From positions 2,790,001-2,854,000 of the forward strand of contig JAGVVL010000001.1 in assembly GCA_018287875.1 (NCBI GenBank): a stretch of DNA of 64,000 bases, given 5' to 3'. Shown piece after piece: positions 21,816 through 32,402 of this stretch. Within the stretch, counting starts at the first letter, position 1; each line of letters starts with the position of its first letter. The stretch is from Nigrospora sphaerica. Taxonomy: Eukaryota > Ascomycota > Sordariomycetes > Amphisphaeriales > Apiosporaceae. Both the position numbers and the translations under genes were made by a program. The notes below the pieces were generated by a model. It had not been told where the DNA came from. It saw only the letters and a list, made by a program, of their open reading frames with translations, and ran no database searches.

Positions 21816-24628
21816 TTACGACGCCTGGATCACGAGCTGGGTCTCGCCGAGCCCCTCCGAGGTGGCCGTGACGGTGATGGCGCCGGCGGCGCCGGGCTCG
21901 GCGCGGACGATGGCGAGGGCGAGGCCGTTGAAGGCGGCGCGCGTGGGCGAGGGGAAGGCGACGAGGTCGGTGGGCTTGCCGTTGTCGGTGGCGACGATTT
22001 CGCCGGGGCCGGCGACGGCGAAGGCGACGGCGTTGTCGGCGTAGGGGACGACGGCGCCGGCGGCGTCGACGACGGCGACGGTGACGAAGGCGAGGTCGAG
22101 CCCGTCGCCGGCGATGGCGCCGCGGTCGACGCTGAGGCGGAGGCCGGCCGGCGCGCCGACGGTCCGGCGCACGTCGCTGGCCCAGGGCGCGCCGCCCTTG
22201 AACGTCTCGACGCGCACCTCGCCCGGCGCGTACACGACGTCGTCCCAGCGGAAGCGGAAGGTCGACGCGTTCTTGGCCTGGCGCCCAGCCGACGCGCCGT
22301 TGACGAACAGCTCGGCCTCGTCGGCGGCCGAGAAGACGTGGACGGGCGTCACCTCGCCGGCGCGCTCGGCCGGCCAGCTCCAGTGCGGCAGTAGGTGCGC
22401 CATGGGCAGATCGGGCCGCCAGCGCGCCTGGTACAGGTAGAAACGGTCCTTGGGGAAGCCGGCGAGGTCGATGATGCCAAAGTAGGAGCTGCGCGCCGAC
22501 GAGTTGTCGCCGTACGGCGTCGGCTCGCCCAGGTAGTCCCAGCCGGTCCACACGAACTCGCCGGCCACGTACGGGTACGTGTCCTGCACCGTGAAGACCT
22601 TGTCCGGCGACGAACCCCACGACGGCCCGTACAGCTCGTACGCGCTCGCCTCGAGCGTCTCCCAGTCGCCGCCCGACCCGTCACGAATGGTGGCGCTCTG
22701 GTTGCCCACGACGGGGAACAGGTACGTGCCGCGCGTGCTCAGCGCCGACGCGCTCTCCGTCGTCAGCAGCAGCTTGTCCGGGTACTGCCTGTGGAAGCCC
22801 GGGAACGAGCTGGTCCACGACGTGCCCTGGCCCTCGCCCTGGTAGTTGAGGCTGATCATGTCGACGACGGCCGTCAGCGGCGCCGTCTCCCGGGCGCTGT
22901 TAAAGGCCGAGGTCGTGGGCCGCGTTTTGTCTTCCGACACGAGGATGTCCTGGAGTATCCGGCCCGTCTCCCCGCCCTCGGCCGTTTTCTGCTCGGGTAT
23001 CTCGTTTCCGATGCTCCAGAAGGCGATTGACGGGTGGTTGCGGTCGCGGCGCAGGAAGGATCGCAGGTCGGGCTCGTGCCACTATATCGTCCAGCGTCAG
23101 TCATTTTCTCAACAAGGTGTCCGTGGAGGAGTTTGCGGAGCTACCCTCGGGCCAGAACGCCAGAAACACGGCGTGGCGGGAGTACAACGGGGGAGATTCG
23201 GGCTGAAATGGGTGGCCAGAAACACTGCACGTTGCTTACCTCGGGGAAGAGCAGGTGGTAGTCGTCGTCGACCTTGGGCTGGTTCCAAGTGTCGAATATC
23301 TCGTCCATCACGAGGAAGCCCATGCTGTCGGCCAGGTCGAGCAGCTCCGGCGCCGGCGGGTTGTGCGACATGCGGAGCGAGTTGCAGCCCATCTCGTGCA
23401 GCATCTCCAGCTGGCGCTGGGCCGCGCGGACGTTGAAGGCCGCCCCGAGGCTGCCCAGGTCGTGGTGGTTGTTGGTGCCCTGGATGCGGATCTTCTGGCC
23501 GTTGACAAGGACGCCCTTGTCGGCGTCGTAGGCAATGGACCGGATGCCGAAGACGGTCTCGTACTTGTCGACGACGGTACCGTTGCCTGTCGCCAGGGTC
23601 GTCACGACCACGTACTGGTTCGGAGCCTGCTCGGGCACGGGGCCCCAGAGCAACGGGCTCGAGACGGTCGTCGAGCCGCCGACGGACGCCTTGGCGCCTC
23701 CCTCCACTGTCACTACCTCGGGCGGGAAGCTGGCCACCGCTTCGCTGCCCGGCTGGCCCGTGGCGGCGTCGCGTGGGTAAATGACGCTCTGGACGCTCAC
23801 TTCCGCGCCCGAGTCGCCCTTGTTCTCGACCTCAACCCTAAGTTGCACGTCGGCCGACGCCTCCGAAACGGACGGGGTGGTCACGAAGGTGCCGAACTTG
23901 GCGACGTGGACGGGGCTGGCCTTGACGAGCCACACGTTCCGGTAGAGACCGGCGCCGGGGTACCAGCGGGAGAACTCCAGGGGGTTGTCCAAACGGATGG
24001 CAAGCTGGTTTGCCTCGCCGAGCTTGACGTAGGGGGTGAGATCAAGACGGTAGGAAGCGTATCCGTACGGCCAACCGCCCACGAGTTGGCCGTTGAGCCA
24101 AACGGCCGAGTGCATCATGGCGCCGTCGATGTCCAAAAAAATGTACTTGCCGGCGTCGCTCTCGGCCACCTCGAGGTTGCGGCGGTACCATCCCACGCCG
24201 TTCGAGGGCAGACGGCCCATGCCACCGCTGATGCCTCCGGCGCCGAAAGGGCCCTTGATGGCCCAGTCATGCGGCAGGTTGACGGCCTCCCAGGCGGAGT
24301 CGTCGAACGAGGACTGAACAAACTCGACGTCGGCGCCGGGCGGGGTCTCGGTAGGCACCTCGTGCTTGGCGCCGTCGACAATGAAGTCATTGGCGATGGG
24401 CAGGATCCAGGGCTTGAGGATATCGTAGGAGAGCGAGTCGGGCGATGAGTTGAAGCGGGCGAACCGCCATCCCTGGTTCAGGCTGGCGCGCTCGCGTCCT
24501 TGGGGGGCGGTGCCAGACTGGCGAGGGGAGTGCTGAACAGCCCGTGCCTCGGCAGCTGTCGAAAACAAGAGCAGACTCAGCAAAGCGAGCCCGAAGGCAT
24601 CGTACAACTTTCGTCGGAGCCCGGCCAT
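21816..24628 (-). CDS. Secreted glycoside hydrolase family 2 enzyme (beta-galactosidase type)
   Basis: Retaining exo-glycosidase, probably a beta-galactosidase or related GH2 activity acting on plant or other polysaccharide side chains outside the cell. Exons 23240-24628 and 21816-23081 (158-nt intron, CTGAC branch) give 884 residues. Residues 1-29 form a signal peptide with a leucine-rich core. The jelly-roll sugar-binding domain follows (LNQGWRFARF, VNLPHDWAIKGPF, NGVGWYRR). An immunoglobulin-like domain comes next, then the catalytic TIM barrel starting near IRIQGTNNHHDLG. The likely acid/base is Glu490 in SIGNEIPE and the nucleophile Glu572 in LLTTESAS. The C-terminal part matches the DUF4982-type and beta-sandwich domains common in bacterial-type and fungal GH2 galactosidases (HVFSAADEAELFVNG, VATDNGKPTDL). 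The third-codon GC of the last 600 bp is visibly more extreme than in neighbours. Exact substrate cannot be read from sequence. Confidence 0.92.
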
Positions 24629-25772
24629 GCTTGGAGACGATGGATGAGCGGCAACCTATCGAGCCATAGCCCTCTCACCCTTCGTCCGGCCCGCGACGCC
24701 ATCGCTGTCTTTTTGTACCGTCGCCCAGGGTATCACAAGCCCGTTTCCCGTCCATCGTCTTCCCTTCCCGTCCCCTCCCTCGACATCATGCCGAGGAGGC
24801 TTACACGCCCGGGGCAGCATGTCCCGAGCACGAGCAGGGGGGGTTGCAAGCCTGACCCGCCAATGTAACCCAACACGGTCCGCGGCCGGGCCGGTACGAC
24901 CGTGTCGTCCTGACGCCTACATATTTTCCCGTCTCGACAAACCTTAGCTCCGCCCAGAACGAGGGCCCGTTCGTGTGCGATCGCGTGGCGAGTCGGGCAT
25001 GCAGCTCTCGCCTGCCTTAGTGGAGGGACTACACCCGGGCGCATGCGGGGTAGACAGCATATAACCGCCTGGCCCCTGTTGATCCAACCTGGTCAACCAC
25101 CGGGCCCTGCCGGCATATGCATCATCGAAAGCGGCACGGTGACGTTGCGCAGCGGCTCGCCAACTTGATTTCCCGTCTGCGCCAGCCACCCGAGTACCTG
25201 TGTGAGCTGGGCTATACCATCGGGACGCGCCACCCAACCACAACGTTGACAGGTGCGGATAACGACGGACGGAACCTCGGGGGCCATCGGCTGGTGTGGT
25301 TACGCCGAGATGCGAGGTGATTTGGACGTGGGCCGCTTCCCCGCGTCGTAGGACGATCATGGCCGAAGACTCCGGATCACCAGAGGAGAGGGAGAGGGAT
25401 TGGGGGAATTTGGGGATGGGATCCAGCTGCTCAGCACTGTCGAGAAATTCCACCAACGCCTCTCCCGCGTCTTCTCGCAGTCGACGTACCTCAATTTGCT
25501 TAGGACCGGTGGTGCTCGTACGATCGGCCTACGGAGAGATCCCATGCTCCGCAAAGTCGCTTTCACCCAACACCCTTGGCGGTGAGACCATCTACCTCGC
25601 CGCCAGGCGAGCAACGAGCAAGCAGATTGACGGCGGCATTTCAATGGGCTGAATTGTTTTTTTGCAATCTAGTCTAGCTTTCTAATGATGTGGTGGGCCA
25701 CCGTCACTGGATGGGGTACTTTGTGCCTACTTGTAATACGGAGGGCATCTAGCGTATCTGCTTCGCGACGTT
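24629..25772. other. Intergenic region upstream of the GH2 gene
   Basis: About 1.1 kb containing the GH2 promoter and the 3' flank of the next minus-strand gene. A CCGGGG hexamer fitting the carbon-catabolite repressor consensus SYGGRG occurs near 24810, but such hexamers are common in GC-rich DNA. Open frames on both strands (for example 24944-25456) show no recognisable family. Confidence 0.45.
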
Positions 25773-27800
25773 CTAATACTGGTCCTTGACCTCCGGTGTC
25801 ACCTCCGTGTTCTCCGGCAGGCGAGACCAGCTTGTCACTTGGAGGCGGACCTTGGCCAGCTCCTCGGGGAGCGGGTCGGAGCCGTCGTCATCTCTCGCAA
25901 TCGCCTGGTCCAGCCCCGTGATCTTGGCCACCCGGACGCAGCTCGAGAAGCGGTTCGAGTGGCCGGCCTTGTTGACCACGACAGCTTGGATGCCGATGCA
26001 GGCCGCCACCAGCAACGCGAAGAGGGTCAAGCCGTAAGCCAGCCATAGGTCCCGGGGGCTGTATTCGTAGGTCAGGGGATAGTTGGTCACCGTCACGGGA
26101 ACCTGGGATGCTTCGGTCGAGTTGCCACTGTTCTCGTCAGCTATGCCGTCGTCACTCTGGCGGCTATGCCCGTTACCCGGGATTGCGGCTTGAGGGCGCG
26201 AGCGCACAAGCACCGTGGGGGGGAAGGGGGCTTACAGCAAATCCGGGTCCGAGAACATGCTGAGGGTCATGTTGGTGAACAGCGTCTCGAGATCGTGTTG
26301 AGTCGACTCCAGCGCGCGAAACTATAACCATCCAGGTCAGTAGTGCCCCAATACAGGTGTTCGTGGAGCATGGTTGGGAGGCAAAACGACCGAGACTGTG
26401 AGTGATGGGAGCACGACATGGAGGGTTTGGGCTGAAGGCGGTGCGATCAAGAAAGCATGGGAACTGCTTACATCAACGTACGTCCGTTGGAAAGACGTGT
26501 AAGTCACTTGGGTACCGGCATTCTGTGCCATGGCGTAGCCAGCCAGTAATTTGCCCAAGACGTCCATGACGGACTGGTAGGCGAAGAGCCGACGCATTGG
26601 CGGCGTAAGAACACCGAAATTTTCCGTCACATTCATCTGTGCCCCGAGTCTCTCGTGCAGAGTTCGTTGCCGCACCGTGGCGGTGGATTGGCCGCCTACG
26701 TTGCTAAAGTCGGCGCTGTAGGTCGCGTTGTGCAACAAACACTCGGTGACATTGCCCTCGAACTGTGTCCCCGTACGGTTTCCCAAGACGGAGAACACAA
26801 AGAAGCGACTGACGTTCCCGGAGAATTCGAGTGTCTTCCATGGCTTGTTCCATTCGAGCGTGCCGAGCGTGTCGTTGCTGGACAACAGGCTATGGTGGTC
26901 GTCCCCAGCCCAGGCCCAGAATGCAATATGCATACCCGTGCCCCAGTTGGTCTGGAAGGTCTTCCGGGCCGCATTTCTGACCGAGTCGGCGGCGGTGGCG
27001 CACTTGATAGCGGGACCATAGAATTCCAGCTGATACGTCTCGTTGGGCAGGGTATGCCTCGCAGGTACGATGTCGCCAGTTGTCGCCGCAGCAAAGCCAG
27101 CCCGCTGCACGGCGGCCGAGGCGGACCAGAACGGACGACCAGCGTTCACGGGTCCGATGTTGGCCCACGTGTGCTCGTCGTAGGAGAGCTCCTGAACAGG
27201 GAGTTCCAAGGTAGAGACGGTGCGGCTGGCCACTACGGTGAGCGTACCGGGCGTAACGACTGCGGCGAGAGGAACGGCCCTGGACGAGAGATAAGATGAG
27301 CAAGCGGCGGAGGGAAGAGCGAGCAGGGAGGCAAAGTATTGCAACCAAGACGAGTCACCAACGTACCAGAGGGTTAAGCCCATCAACAAGAGTCCCGGAA
27401 CGGACACCCATGCGCGCAGGTTGATGAACGAAAGCGCATCTGTCGGCGCTGACATGAGGGTGTCTACGGCCTGGAGCTCAAAGGCGTGGGCTTTGAGGTT
27501 GCGCCAGAGCCGCTGCGTGTAACTTGCGGCGATACCGGCCGCCAGGGAGGTTTTGACGAGGAAGGCGAAAGCCGTGCCGAACCGTGTCGCCCACGCTTGG
27601 GAGAAGGCCATGTCGTCGACGTGCTTGCCGTGCATATAACTGTTGTACCGGTCGTGGCCCACGGCGAAGGCGGCCGCCATGCAGAGAGCGGCGACGATGA
27701 CGCCTACCTGGCCCCAGCCTGCTCCGGACTGACTCCGGGAGGGTTCTTTCGCTCCCGGCACCTCCTTGGCCACTGTAGAGAGATGAGTGGGCGGCGCCAT
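25773..27800 (-). CDS. Uncharacterised multi-pass membrane glycoprotein
   Basis: Three exons, 26472-27800, 26236-26321 and 25773-26163, joined in phase, give 601 residues. Introns are 150 and 72 nt, with GTAAGC donors and TATAG/CATAG acceptors. I recognise a fungal family of unknown function, but no catalytic domain. Hydrophobic helices are visible near residues 32-50 (VIVAALCMAAAFAVG), 74-95 (FGTAFAFLVKTSLAAGIAAS), 125-145 (SVPGLLLMGLTLWYV) and 148-165, with a last one in the C-terminal exon (YGLTLFALLVAACIGIQAV). Between the fourth and the last helix lies a domain of roughly 330 residues with about seven Asn-X-Ser/Thr sequons (NETY, NDTL, NVSR, NRTG, NVTE twice, NATY), suggesting it is lumenal or extracellular. 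The start was set at MAPPTH because sequence before it is basic and unconserved-looking; an in-frame ATG 31 codons upstream cannot be excluded. Function is unknown. Confidence 0.82.
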
Positions 27801-28648
27801 CTTCAGCGACGGCCACGTGGGCAAGATGTTAGTCGCGTGCGCCTCTATCTTCGAGCGACGAGAATCACGGCGAACACGATAGACGACGGGCAACCGCCAC
27901 GGATATTAATGTGCGTTTCGACTCGAGACGACTCAGGGCCCAGTATATTAGCGATCCAGCAGGGGTCTCGTCTATTAATATCCTGAACCTGGAAGTTATA
28001 GGATCAAAGGATCGCGAGAGTCACCGGTGGTTCCCATTCAGTTCTCAGCCGCTCTGGAGCTAAGTCTCCGAAGCACGCGGGCCCCCAGCCAATGTGGTGC
28101 ACATTCTTGCTGGAGCAGCATGATTGGGATTAGACGAAGCCTGCATTAGGGAGGGGCTTACTAACGACTCCGTACGATATGTGCCGTGGACAAACAAGCT
28201 TTGGCATGGCCCTGCGCCTGCGGCGCCCCCCGAAAAACATCATGAGGGGAGCTGTAGGGGTGCATCCGTGAGGCAATGACCCTCTCTCAGGAGACTGACA
28301 AATAGTCGGCTTGACATCACACCGTCCGCCGCGCAGTTCACAGCAAGAGCCTCTAAATATAGCAAGTGAAAAGAAACCGCGCAAACGGGATTTGGTATCC
28401 AACAGCCACCAAAGCTGTGTGGATCGGCACGACGGAAGGGGGCCACGTAACCATGGCCCTGAAGGAGATGGGAACAATATAACGACTTCGCAACCCGAAC
28501 CGGCCAAGAGGTCAAGGCGACAGGGACGTTGTGATAGCGCAAACAAGAGGAACCAAGGCACAGATGCACGAACGACTGAGATGTAAGAAGAGGAAAAAAA
28601 GAAAGACTAAAAAGAAAAAGAAATCAACGTCTTAGACGTTTGGGGTAG
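27801..28648. other. Intergenic region between membrane-protein gene and tRNA-Tyr
   Basis: About 850 bp holding the promoter of the membrane-protein gene and the 3' trailer and terminator of tRNA-Tyr. No protein gene was recognised. Confidence 0.5.
28615..28619 (-). terminator. RNA polymerase III terminator (T5) downstream of tRNA-Tyr
   Basis: Five consecutive T on the minus strand, 30 nt past the tRNA 3' end; another T5 follows at 28609-28613 and a T7 at 28594-28600. A 6-bp perfect inverted repeat (28626-28631 with 28635-28640) lies between the tRNA and the T run. Confidence 0.65.
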
Positions 28649-28733
28649 TCTCCCGAGCCGGATTTGAACCGGCGACCTGTGGATAATCTATAACAATTAC
28701 AGTCCATCGCTCTGCCAACTGAGCTATCAGGAG
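28649..28733 (-). tRNA. tRNA-Tyr (anticodon GUA) with a 12-nt intron
   Basis: A full cloverleaf can be folded. The acceptor stem CTCCTGA pairs with TCGGGAG, with discriminator A at 28649. The D arm is GCTC...GAGC and the T arm GCCGG-TTCAAAT-CCGGC. The anticodon GTA lies at 28698-28700. The anticodon stem pairs only if a 12-nt intron at 28685-28696, one base after the anticodon, is removed; this is the canonical position, and intron-containing tRNA-Tyr(GUA) is the rule in fungi. The mature body is 73 nt before CCA addition, which is not encoded. The outermost pair of the anticodon stem is an A-C mismatch. Confidence 0.94.
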
Positions 28734-31700
28734 CGGCTTATGTGAAAAAATTGCTCTTATTGGAGTATCTGTTGATGGAATAGGGAGGTTGGGTCAGCCA
28801 GGGGATGCAAACTGAGTCTTTTCAAAGTGGGTCCGCTTATACTTGACAGTGGAACAGCTGAATCTTTGGGTGGTCAAGTACTTGAGGTACACAGTATATC
28901 TTGTGACATCAAGCCAGGTTTCTCGAATTGGGTGTAAACATAGCTCCAGTCACTGGTCATGAGGACTGGCGAGAACATGTGGAAATGCACTTTACGTGGG
29001 TTGCTGTAGGACCGGAGCCCTGGCTGGCGTGCGTTTGAGGCGATAGCGCGGAGCCTACATATCAGTACCGGCGGGCTGGGGATGATGGCGATGCCGAGGC
29101 CTCAAGAATGTGATCGTCACTATCTATCCGCAAACCCAGTCTATCCGCATACAACGCACCCGCACCCAACTATTGTGCTGTGGTTTTTTTTTTGCCAGGC
29201 AAGTTTCTGCAAGTGCCGGGTGTGTACAGGCATTTTTCTTTCTGTGCGTCGGTACATTGTGCGGCGCAATTCCCGGCGGACTGGTAACTTTGGGAGAGCT
29301 ACAGGTGGACAGGCCATCTGTGGCCGGGGCGTGTACTATGTTATCATTGTATCGCGGGCCCAAGGCGCCGCCAAGAGACCCAAGAGGGGCTGAAGTTTGC
29401 CTGCCGGACGCAAACCCAAAAATGCACCCCGTCACGAATGCATGTCGTGCCGCAAACTACGCTTACCATGCGAGCAGGCTCGTCAGGGGGGCGAGGGGCA
29501 AAGATGGGTCACGGGCGCGGGAAGGGGAAGAAGGAAAAAAAAAAGGGTCTCGACCGCTCTCGACCCGCCGGGCCCCAGGCATCACAACGGGGGATTCCAG
29601 ACCACGATCGCTCGCCGACGGACTCGGTTGGCACAACGCCTACATCCCGACGGCCGTGCGCCCGCCCGCCCGCCCGCGATGGGTTACACTGGGGGCCACG
29701 CGCTTGCGTGTTTGTGTCCGTTTTGGGCATGGGCAAGGAGGTTGTCGTGTCGTCCCTTCAAACGAACCCCCCAGCCTGTCCGACTCCTTGCCTGCCGGCG
29801 CCTCCCCTTCCCTTTCGCCACGGCCGAGGCCTGCCCTCGCCCAGTATGCCTAGGGCCCGGCTAGCTGGCCGTGGTGACGTGATGTGCTCGGAAGCGACAC
29901 AAGGTACGCCGACAAGCACGGAGGGGGAGGTTCGGGAGAGAAGAAATGCCCTTCGTTACCCACTCGCTTCTCTGCTACCCGTCTCCGCCCCGCGGCCCCC
30001 CGGATGAACTGCCAGAATACCATCTGCCAGAATGACATCCCACGCCTCCCCCACCTGCTCCCCACCGCCGAGCATGGGGGGTAGCAGAGCCCCTGGATCG
30101 AACACATGCTGATACGCACAGCCTGGCCCCGTCTTACCCCCTCCCCGTGGCGTCTCGGCCGAGGACGGCCGGTTCGTGTAGGTGCCGGTCCAATATGGAT
30201 GGAGAAAGGCCTGCTAGCTCCGCCCTTCCGTAGCCGAGCATCCATCATGCAAGAAAACTGTCATCGGACAAGGTTTGCTTGCCAGCCCGCCCTGTTCGCT
30301 TGGTGCGCCCGTCACTCCCCCTACAGGATGCCCGCATACGTACAGATCCGTACCTACCCCAGGTATTCAGTATGCAGGTACCCAAAAGCCGGTTCGGGGG
30401 AGGGGGAGACAAAGTTCCCTGTCGCCTGCCGCCGCCGTCGCTGAAAGTCCAGAAGGGGCCTTTTCCCCCCTCCGGGACTTTTCTTCGACCCGAGGCTTCC
30501 ATGGCGTCCGTACTATCACCCCCTCCCCGTCTCTCTTCCCGACGGCTGACCGAGACCGCTTCGTCTCGAGCCCTTCCACCCCTGAATAAATAGACCGATA
30601 CGAACGAATTTCCCCTCCCCCGCCGTCGTACGTGGTTATAAGGCGGCCGTCGATAATACCCCGTGGCCGGCCAGTTCTGGGCCCCGGCATGGCTGGCTGG
30701 CTGGCCCGCCCGTCCAGCCCTTATGGAACCGCCCCCTTCCCCCTCCCCTCCCTTCTAGCTGGCACGCGACCGGCCGGGCCATCGGTGGTCGTTGCTCGTC
30801 CCTCCCCGTATGCGCCCCCTTCTGTACTTGTTCGGTTCGACGGTGAGGGCGGGAGAAACTTTGCGTGGCCCGGCACAAGGCCGGGAGTGGAAGCATGGGA
30901 ATCACGTAGTGGGTAATACGCGATACCTCGTACACGGCTACTTTGGGCCGCCGACAAACATGCGCATAAACGGTAAAATAAATTAATACAAAACGTGCCA
31001 TATTGGCGCTCCCCTGCGGACGTCCGCGTCTTCTTCCTGTACCCCCCGCCCTCTCTTTCTCTTTCTCTCTCCCACCCTCTCTGTATCTCCGTCGCTCTCT
31101 CTCTCTTGGACACGCGCGCGCAATCCATGTTTGCATCAAGTACTTTAAACATCTGCCCTGCAGCTTCCGTTCCCGTGACTGCCGCTTCCCTTCCTTCCCT
31201 CCCCCTCATCATGGGGCAGGGAGGGAAAAAGAGGCGGGCGCGCAAACCTACTTGATTACTGTTTTCCCACCCCCCTACCGCACACCCCGTCCGCGCCGAC
31301 TGACTCTTGCCCATTCATGACATCCAAGCAGCGCTTTTTCTTCCGTCCATTCTTCCTTTCCTTCTTTCGCCCCTCCATCGTCTCCTCCCCCTCTTCAGCG
31401 ACGGCCCCCCAACAGACCAATCCGGTATCATGCGTCATCTATCGTCTTGTCCAGCGCGCTAGCATCCCCTCGTCTGCGCCCTGACACGGCCCCGTCCTGT
31501 CGTCCGAGGGCTGTACCTATGGGGGCGAGGCGGGGGTCCCCCTTCCCCATCCGACCCGACGGACAAGTGACGGCCCGTGGTCATGGTTCAGTCCGTTCCG
31601 GGGCCTTTCGCCTCTGAGAGCCGGAGGATGTGCTTGTCCTCCCTCACTCGTGGCCGGACCCTAGCCGGTCCGCCGGCGGCCCTTTCAGGCCGAATGCCGA

Positions 31701-32402
31701 CAGGACGGCACGCTCGCGCCTGATTGGTTGAGCATCCGGCACTGTCGAACCATCAATGGGCTGCGTCGGGTTGGGCACAGTGCTGTCCAACGTCTTTCCC
31801 CTTCCGGCGCTTACAACCAAAACTCGTTCCGTTTCACCCGCCGGCCTACGTCTCGGGGGGCGATTTCCCCCGACCAACGGACCATTTCCACCTTTCCCGC
31901 CTCTTCTCTCTTCTTCCAGGACTATTCGGGAGCTTGCTAGCGCTCCGTCGTATTCCTTCGTCATGGCCCGACTCGCGTTACGATGGGACCGCTCCTGCCT
32001 TTTCGAGCAACAACAATCTACTCGCGCGAGTCATGCGCCAACGCATCTGGTTTTCTTTCGACTAGTCTTGGCTTCTCTATTCAAACACTATTCGTACACA
32101 CCCGCTACATAGCAGACACTAACCGAGGAAAGCTTTGGGGTATTTCATCATCTAACGATCAGACTCTAGACTGCCTCGTGGCTCCGTGCGAGAAACCCGG
32201 GATAACCAAAATCGTATCGACGCCATTCCTACATGAAATCGAAAAAACGCCGAGCCACCAGTCCATGTCGCCCGTGTCGCCCATGTCATGGCCCGGCCTC
32301 AAGCAAAACCAGAAGCCATGTGACAATGCGCCCTTCGATGCGACGTTTTTTCTTTTTCATATATACATATAAATCGTCGGGACCAACCTCGAGGCGGGGA
32401 GC
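28734..32402. other. Gene-poor region between tRNA-Tyr and SKN7
   Basis: About 3.7 kb with no recognisable protein gene. The + strand becomes strongly pyrimidine-rich from about 30.5 to 31.5 kb (a CT-repeat block at 31050-31107) and again around 31.85-31.92 kb, a composition usual for fungal promoters, yet no coding region follows on the + strand. The last part is the 3' flank of SKN7. It may contain long non-coding transcripts; this is inference. Confidence 0.45.
31050..31107 (+). repeat. CT-rich (polypyrimidine) microsatellite
   Basis: Nearly uninterrupted CT and CTTT units on the + strand within the gene-poor block downstream of SKN7. Confidence 0.75.

Noticed and set aside
29397..29480. 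Peptide reading CMSCRKLRLPCE, resembling the first half of a Zn2Cys6 DNA-binding domain
   Set aside because: The second half of the cysteine pattern is missing, a stop precedes it immediately in frame, and no splice partner supplying further Cys was found; probably chance.
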